A stretch of DNA of 6,201 bases from a bacterium HR39 (GTDB taxonomy: Bacteria > Pseudomonadota > Alphaproteobacteria > Geminicoccales > Geminicoccaceae). Positions within the stretch are counted from its first letter, which is position 1, and the number at the start of each line of letters is the position of its first letter. The position numbers and the translations under genes are program-made. The DNA lies in the NCBI GenBank assembly GCA_002898955.1, contig BEIP01000092.1:1-6201 (forward strand), read 5' to 3'. This document shows, piece by piece, positions 1 through 6,201 of this stretch. Below the pieces are notes generated by a model. That model searched no databases. It saw nothing but the letters and a program-made list of their open reading frames with translations, and was not told where the DNA came from.

Positions 1-1
1 C

Positions 2-211
2 GGACCGTCGGCGCCGGACGTGGGCGACTGGGTGCGGCTGCTCCCGCACGACTGGGACGGCGACGGCCCGGACGACGCGCTGCTGCAGGTGGACCTCGAC
101 GGCCCCGGCAGCCAGCACGTGTTCGTGGGCGTCGCCTCGCTCCTGAACACGCCGCACACCGTCGCCATCGACCAGCTGCTGGCGCCGGATTCCGGCGGAG
201 CGATCGTCTGA
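2..211 (+). CDS. C-terminal fragment of a probable type I secreted (RTX-like) protein
   Basis: The reading frame is already open at the left edge and closes with TGA at 209-211, so only the last 69 residues are visible and the true start lies upstream. The internal GTG at 20 is not a convincing start because the frame stays open before it and no clear ribosome site precedes it. The fragment is acidic and rich in Asp and Gly, with a WDGDGPDD stretch, then DDALLQVDLDGPGS, then a hydrophobic run (FVGVASLLNT), ending in DQLLAPDSGGAIV. From memory of the family, this order (a polar Asp/Gly loop, a beta strand of the L-x-V-D-x-D-G type, a valine-rich strand, and a short tail ending near G-x-I-V) resembles the C-terminal target domain of type I secreted adhesins and RTX proteins (VCA0849-type), which is read by an ABC exporter. 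No catalytic domain or RTX nonapeptide is inside the window. It is unrelated to the TCA genes and is separated from them by a hairpin. The secretion assignment is inference from a short tail. Confidence 0.55.
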   Translation, partial: GPSAPDVGDWVRLLPHDWDGDGPDDALLQVDLDGPGSQHVFVGVASLLNTPHTVAIDQLLAPDSGGAIV

Positions 212-238
212 GACCCGCCGGCCGGGGTGGATCGACGG

Positions 239-264
239 ACGGGGCCGGGAGACCGGCCCCGTTT
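239..264 (+). terminator. Strong GC-rich hairpin, likely terminator of the upstream gene
   Basis: Positions 239-248 (ACGGGGCCGG) pair perfectly with 253-262 (CCGGCCCCGT) around a GAGA loop at 249-252, which is a GNRA-type tetraloop. The 10-bp stem is nearly all G-C. It starts 27 bp after the TGA of the upstream gene and is followed only by a short T run (262-264) before a C. The stem is characteristic of an intrinsic terminator, but the U tract is short, so it may be a weak terminator or a stabilising 3' end. Confidence 0.65.
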
Positions 265-277
265 CGCATCTGCGAAA
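262..277. repeat. 7-bp inverted repeat followed by an A8 tract
   Basis: TTTCGCA (262-268) is the reverse complement of TGCGAAA (271-277), with TC between them. The repeat runs into eight consecutive A at 275-282, the most AT-rich spot in this intergenic region. It abuts the terminator-like hairpin, sharing only T262. On the + strand the hairpin is followed by A, not U. On the minus strand the T8 lies before the hairpin, so it does not look like a terminator in either direction. It could be a protein-binding site or a bent-DNA element upstream of the mdh promoter. The function is unknown. Confidence 0.5.
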
Positions 278-307
278 AAAAACCTGCGACGCTCCGTCCC
301 CGCGTGC

Positions 308-1329
<1,022 letters not shown>

Positions 1330-1345
1330 GGGCGGCGAGCGGAAC

Positions 1346-1350
1346 GGTGG
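1346..1350 (+). promoter_or_regulatory. Weak ribosome binding site of sucC
   Basis: Only GGTGG (1346-1350), 4 nt before the ATG at 1355, offers partial pairing with the 16S 3' end; a GGA at 1341-1343 is the alternative. The weak site and the 25-bp gap after the mdh stop suggest that translation of sucC is helped by ribosomes leaving mdh. Confidence 0.35.
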
Positions 1351-1354
1351 TGCG

Positions 1355-2523
<1,169 letters not shown>

Positions 2524-2524
<1 letters not shown>

Positions 2525-3402
2525 TGTCCATTCTCGTCGATTCCGGCACGAAGGTCATCTGCCAGGGCTTCACCGGTGCCCAGGGCACCTTCCACTCCGA
2601 GCAGATGATCGCCTACGGAACCCGTCTCGTCGGCGGCGTGACACCGGGCAAGGGCGGGACCACCCATCTGGGACTGCCGGTGTTCGACACCGTCGCCGAG
2701 GCGGTGGAGAAGACCGGGGCCGACGCCAGCGTGATCTTCGTGCCCGCCCCGCACGCCGCGGATGCCATCGTCGAGGCGGTGGACGCCGGCGTGCCGCTCG
2801 TGGTGTGCATCACCGAGGGCATCCCCGTGCTCGACATGGTGCGGGTCAAGCGGGCGCTCTCCGGCTCGCGCACCCGTCTCGTCGGACCCAACTGCCCGGG
2901 CGTGATCACGCCGGGCCAGTGCAAGATCGGCATCATGCCCGGCCACATCCACATGCCGGGCAAGGTGGGCCTCGTCTCGCGCTCCGGCACCCTCACCTAC
3001 GAGGCGGTGTGGCAGACCACCAAGCTCGGTCTGGGGCAGAGCACCTGCGTGGGCATCGGCGGCGATCCGGTGAAGGGGACCGAATTCGTCGAGGTCGTCG
3101 AGATGTTCCTCGACGATCCCCAGACCGAGGTGATCGTCATCATCGGCGAGATCGGCGGCACCGCCGAGGAGGAGGCGGCGGCCTTCCTCGCCGCGCACCC
3201 GAAGCGCAAGCCCGCCGCCGCCTTCATCGCCGGCCGCACGGCGCCGCCCGGGCGGCGCATGGGCCACGCCGGGGCCATCATCGCCGGCGGCAAGGGCGGG
3301 GCGGAGGAGAAGATCCGCGCCCTGCGCGAGGCCGGCATCGTGGTGGCGGAGAACCCGGCACGCATCGGCGAGGCCGTGGTGGAGGCGCTGCGGCGCGGAT
3401 GA
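2524..3402 (+). CDS. sucD: Succinyl-CoA synthetase, alpha subunit
   Basis: This 292-residue subunit binds CoA and carries the histidine that is phosphorylated during the succinyl-CoA/succinate reaction; it works only with SucC. The N-terminal CoA-binding Rossmann domain shows [10 protein letters not shown] (15-24) and [12 protein letters not shown] (37-48), including the conserved Lys43. ITEGIPV (96-102) and [11 protein letters not shown] (121-131) follow. The C-terminal ligase domain has [10 protein letters not shown] (152-161), GIGGDP (177-182), and GEIGG with Glu209. The active-site block [11 protein letters not shown] places the phosphohistidine at His248, equivalent to His246 of E. coli. 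Length is three residues more than E. coli SucD. The start shares its A with the sucC TGA stop (TGATG), and there is a good purine-rich site upstream. Eukaryotic and archaeal homologues share this fold, but the neighbours leave little doubt. Confidence 0.97.
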
Positions 3403-3445
3403 GGCGTGGACGGGAGCGCGGGCGACGTTAACTGAATGGCAGGAA

Positions 3446-3462
3446 ACGGTCGGCAGAACCGT
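3446..3462. repeat. Small inverted repeat in the sucD-sucA spacer
   Basis: ACGGT and ACCGT can form a 5-bp stem with a 7-nt loop. It is short enough to be chance in GC-rich DNA. If real, it could be an mRNA processing or stability element between the two halves of the operon. Confidence 0.25.
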
Positions 3463-3476
3463 CACCGCTCGGCCCC

Positions 3477-3483
3477 GGAGGTG
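3477..3483 (+). promoter_or_regulatory. Strong ribosome binding site of sucA
   Basis: GGAGGTG is a near-perfect complement to the 16S 3' end (CACCUCC) and sits 7 nt before the ATG at 3491. It is the best ribosome site in the window. It fixes the sucA start and suggests that sucA is translated independently of sucD. Confidence 0.8.
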
Positions 3484-3490
3484 GTGAACC

Positions 3491-6201
3491 ATGTCGGATC
3501 GCCTCGAGCTCCTCGAGACGTCGTTCCTTTACGGCGCCAACGCTCCCTTCATCGAGGAGCTGTTCGCCCGCTACCTCGCCGATCCCCAAAGCGTCGATCC
3601 GAGCTGGCGGGCCTTCTTCGGCCAGCTCGCCGCCGAGGACCGGCAGCTGTTCGAACGCATGCGGCGGGCGCTTTCCGAGCGCCCGTCACGCGTCTTCGGC
3701 CCGGTGAGCCTGAGCATCGACGATCCGGACACCCGGGCGCTCATCCGCGATCACCTGCGGCTGATCATGATGATCCGCGCCTATCGCGTGCGCGGACACC
3801 TGATCGCCGACCTCGATCCGCTGGGGCTCACCCGCCGCACCTACCACCCCGAGCTGGATCCGCGCACCTACGGCTTCACCGAGGCCGACTGGGACCGTGA
3901 ATTCTACCTCGATTACGTCCTCGGCCTCGAGAAGGCGACGCTGCGCCAGGTCATGGAGGTGCTCCACCGCACCTACTGCAGCACGGTGGGTGTGGAGTTC
4001 ATGCACATCCAGGATCCGGACGAGAAGGCCTGGATCCAGCGCACCATCGAGGGCACCGGCGGCGTCTTCGACACCACGCCCGAGGAAAAGCGCGAGATCC
4101 TGCTGCAGCTCACCCGGGCCGAGGCCTTCGAGACCTTCCTGCACCGCAAGTTCCCCGGCACCAAGCGCTTCGGCGTCGACGGCGGCGAGTCCACCATCGC
4201 CGCGATCGAGGCGGTGATCCGCGCCGCCTCGGATCTCGGTGCCGAGGAGATGGTGATCGGCATGGCCCATCGCGGCCGGCTCAACGTGCTGGCCAACGTG
4301 ATGGGCAAACCGTACGCCGCCATCCTCTCCGAGTTCCAGGGCGAGGCGGTGGTGGACCAGGTGCTGGGCTCGGGCGACGTCAAGTACCACCTCGGCACCT
4401 CCACCGACCGCACCATGCCCAGCGGGCGGAGGATGCACCTCTCGCTCACGCCCAATCCCTCGCACCTCGAGGCGGTCGATCCGGTGGTGATGGGCAAGAC
4501 CCGCGCCAAGCAGCGGCTGCGCGGCGATACGGAGCGCCAGCGGGTGTGGTCGCTGCTGATCCACGGCGATGCCGCCTTCATCGGCCAGGGCGTGGTGCAC
4601 GAGTGCTTCGAGATGTCCCAGCTGCGGGGCTATCGGGTCGGCGGCACCATCCACATCGTCGTCAACAACCAGATCGGCTTCACCACGAGCCCGGCCTACG
4701 CCCGCAGCTCGCCCTATCCCTCCGACGTGGCGCGGGGCGTCCAGGCGCCGGTGTTCCACGTCAACGGCGACGATCCGGTGGCGGTGGTGCAGGTGGCCAA
4801 GCTCGCCGCCGAGTACCGCAGGCAGTTCCAGAAGGACGTGGTCATCGACCTGTGGTGCTACCGGCGTCACGGCCACAACGAGAGCGACGAACCGAGCTTC
4901 ACCCAGCCGCTCATGTACAAGAAGATCGCCCAGCACCCCACGGTGCGGCAGATCTTCGCGCGGCGGCTCGAGCAGGAGGGGGTGATCGCGCCGGGCGAGG
5001 CGCAGGCCATGTGGGACGCCTGCATGCGCGAACTGGAGGCCGCCCACGAGGCCTCGCGCGGCTATCGCCCCAACAAGGCGGACTGGCTGGAGGGCGACTG
5101 GCGGGGTCTTCGCGCCGCCCCGCCCGGCTACGTGCGCGGCTCCACCGCGGTGGCGATCGAGCGGCTGCGCGAGCTCGGGCTGAAGATGACGGAGCTGCCC
5201 GAGTGGCTCGACGTGCACCCGCGCCTTCGCCGCATCATCGCCCAGCGGCGCCGGGCCATCGAGGCGGGCGAGGGGATCGACTGGGCCACGGCCGAGCACC
5301 TCGCCTTCGCCACCCTGCTGGTGGAGGGCTTCGCCGTGCGCCTCTCGGGCGAGGACGTGGGCCGCGGCACCTTCTCCCAGCGCCACGCCATCATCGTCGA
5401 CCAGACCACCGAGGAGAGGTACATCCCCCTCGCGCATCTCGCACCCGACCAGGCGCCGGTGGAGATCGTCGACAGCATGCTCTCGGAGGAGGGCGTGCTG
5501 GGGTTCGAGTACGGCCACTCCATCGCCGATCCCAACTGCCTCACCATCTGGGAGGCGCAGTTCGGCGACTTCGCCAACGGCGGACAGGTCTACTTCGACC
5601 AGTTCATCAGCTCCGGCGAGAGCAAGTGGCTGCGCATGTCGGGGCTGGTGTGCCTGCTGCCGCACGGCTACGAGGGGCAGGGGCCGGAGCACAGCTCGGC
5701 GCGCATCGAGCGCTTCCTGCAACTCTACGCCGAGAACAACATGCAGATCTGCAACTGCACGACTCCGGCCAACTTCTTCCACGTGCTGCGGCGGCAGCTG
5801 CACCGTGACTTCCGTAAACCCCTGATCGTCTTCACGCCCAAGTCGCTGCTGCGCCACCGCCGCTGCATCTCCACCCTCGCCGACATGGGGCCCGGCACCA
5901 GCTTCCACCGGGTGCTCTACGAGCGGCCGCCCTCCGAGGCCGACCGGGCGGTGCGGCGGGTGATCCTGTGCAGCGGCAAGGTCTACTACGACCTGCTCGA
6001 GGAGCGGGAGTGCCGGGGGCTCGAGGAGGAGGTGGCGATCGTGCGCATCGAGCAGCTCGCCCCCTTCCCGCACGAGCCGCTGGTGGAGGAGCTCGCGCGC
6101 TATCCGGCCGACGCCGTCCACGTGTGGTGCCAGGAGGAGCCGCGCAACATGGGCGCCTGGTCCTTCGTGGCGCCGCGCATCGAGCGCATCCTCGAGATCG
6201 G
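3491..6201 (+). CDS. sucA: 2-oxoglutarate dehydrogenase E1 component (partial, 3' end missing)
   Basis: This is the thiamine-diphosphate decarboxylase of the 2-oxoglutarate dehydrogenase complex; it decarboxylates 2-oxoglutarate and passes the succinyl group to the lipoyl arm of E2 (SucB). The frame stays open for 903 codons to the window edge. By alignment from memory with the 933-residue E. coli protein, roughly 40 residues or more are missing. The N-terminal E2-contact segment is visible at 9-43 (TSFLYGANAPFIEEL, then SVDPSWRAFF). IMMIRAYRVRGHL (92-104) leads into the first transketolase-like domain. Cofactor-site blocks are MAHRGRLNVL (258-267, His260), GSGDVKYHLG (293-302), NPSHLE (322-327), GDAAF with Asp360, NNQIG (392-396, Asn393 and Ile395 for magnesium) and RRHGHNE (458-464). 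The pyrimidine-domain half has LSGEDVGRGTFSQRH (618-632), FEYGHS (672-677), WEAQFGDF (687-694), HGYEGQGPEHSSAR (725-738) and KSLLRH (784-789). CSGKVYYD (827-834) and CQEEPRNMGAW (880-890) belong to the C-terminal domain. The frame is consistent throughout and no frameshift was seen. sucB is expected next. Confidence 0.97.
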   Translation, partial: MSDRLELLETSFLYGANAPFIEELFARYLADPQSVDPSWRAFFGQLAAEDRQLFERMRRALSERPSRVFGPVSLSIDDPDTRALIRDHLRLIMMIRAYRVRGHLIADLDPLGLTRRTYHPELDPRTYGFTEADWDREFYLDYVLGLEKATLRQVMEVLHRTYCSTVGVEFMHIQDPDEKAWIQRTIEGTGGVFDTTPEEKREILLQLTRAEAFETFLHRKFPGTKRFGVDGGESTIAAIEAVIRAASDLGAEEMVIGMAHRGRLNVLANVMGKPYAAILSEFQGEAVVDQVLGSGDVKYHLGTSTDRTMPSGRRMHLSLTPNPSHLEAVDPVVMGKTRAKQRLRGDTERQRVWSLLIHGDAAFIGQGVVHECFEMSQLRGYRVGGTIHIVVNNQIGFTTSPAYARSSPYPSDVARGVQAPVFHVNGDDPVAVVQVAKLAAEYRRQFQKDVVIDLWCYRRHGHNESDEPSFTQPLMYKKIAQHPTVRQIFARRLEQEGVIAPGEAQAMWDACMRELEAAHEASRGYRPNKADWLEGDWRGLRAAPPGYVRGSTAVAIERLRELGLKMTELPEWLDVHPRLRRIIAQRRRAIEAGEGIDWATAEHLAFATLLVEGFAVRLSGEDVGRGTFSQRHAIIVDQTTEERYIPLAHLAPDQAPVEIVDSMLSEEGVLGFEYGHSIADPNCLTIWEAQFGDFANGGQVYFDQFISSGESKWLRMSGLVCLLPHGYEGQGPEHSSARIERFLQLYAENNMQICNCTTPANFFHVLRRQLHRDFRKPLIVFTPKSLLRHRRCISTLADMGPGTSFHRVLYERPPSEADRAVRRVILCSGKVYYDLLEERECRGLEEEVAIVRIEQLAPFPHEPLVEELARYPADAVHVWCQEEPRNMGAWSFVAPRIERILEI

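Larger units (their letters stand above)
3403..3490 (+). other. 88-bp spacer between sucD and sucA
   Basis: This is the longest gap inside the operon. Its middle (about 3427-3448) is less GC-rich than the surroundings. It holds a small inverted repeat, ACGGT (3446-3450) with ACCGT (3458-3462), and ends in the sucA ribosome site. I see no convincing terminator, since no T tract follows the stem, and no clear -35/-10 pair. A short peptide can be read from the ATG at 3436, but it runs out of frame into sucA and shows no coding character. Confidence 0.5.

Noticed and set aside
3446..3462. The sucD-sucA inverted repeat as an intrinsic terminator
   Set aside because: The stem is only 5 bp with a 7-nt loop and no T tract follows; it is kept only as a weak repeat.
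4546..5808. A 420-codon plus-strand frame overlapping sucA
   Set aside because: It is an out-of-frame reading of sucA with a very Arg/Ala/Gly-rich product and no motif, while the sucA frame carries all conserved blocks through the same region.
3686..6121. An 811-codon open frame on the minus strand, opposite sucA
   Set aside because: It lies entirely inside a clearly coding sucA. Its translation is a low-complexity mix rich in His, Val, Leu, Ala, Gly and Asp, as expected from the complement of GC-rich codons, and no family motif or ribosome site is seen. High GC content removes stop codons from this frame.

Overview
This is an ordinary but well-preserved piece of central metabolism from a high-GC proteobacterium, most likely a member of the Alphaproteobacteria. 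Four lines point there: the gene order mdh-sucC-sucD-sucA; an LDH-like malate dehydrogenase; the alphaproteobacterial wording of many SucA blocks (for example TTPANFFHVLRRQL and GSGDVKYHLGTSTDR); and strong G/C preference at third codon positions. The exact genus cannot be read from the sequence.

Layout. Positions 2-211 are the last 69 codons of an upstream gene whose tail looks like the C-terminal secretion domain of type I secreted, RTX-like proteins. A 173-bp intergenic region follows. It holds a strong GC-rich hairpin (likely terminator), a second inverted repeat with an A8 tract, a candidate sigma-70-type promoter and a good ribosome binding site. Four genes then run on the + strand: mdh (385-1329), sucC (1355-2524), sucD (2524-3402) and sucA (3491-6201). 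sucA is cut by the window end, so about 903 codons are present with no stop.

How the genes work together. SucA is the thiamine-diphosphate E1 subunit of 2-oxoglutarate dehydrogenase, which feeds succinyl-CoA formation. SucCD converts succinyl-CoA to succinate with substrate-level phosphorylation. Mdh oxidises malate to oxaloacetate. The tight spacing (25 bp, a 1-bp TGATG overlap, then 88 bp) implies one TCA-cycle operon, probably continuing into sucB (E2) and lpd (E3) beyond the window. All catalytic residues I could check are intact.

I looked on both strands for an undescribed system and found none. The very long minus-strand open frames are GC-driven shadows of sucC/sucD/sucA. The items most worth a second look are the hairpin pair before mdh, the short N-terminal region of SucA, the truncated secreted-protein tail, and the longer sucD-sucA spacer.
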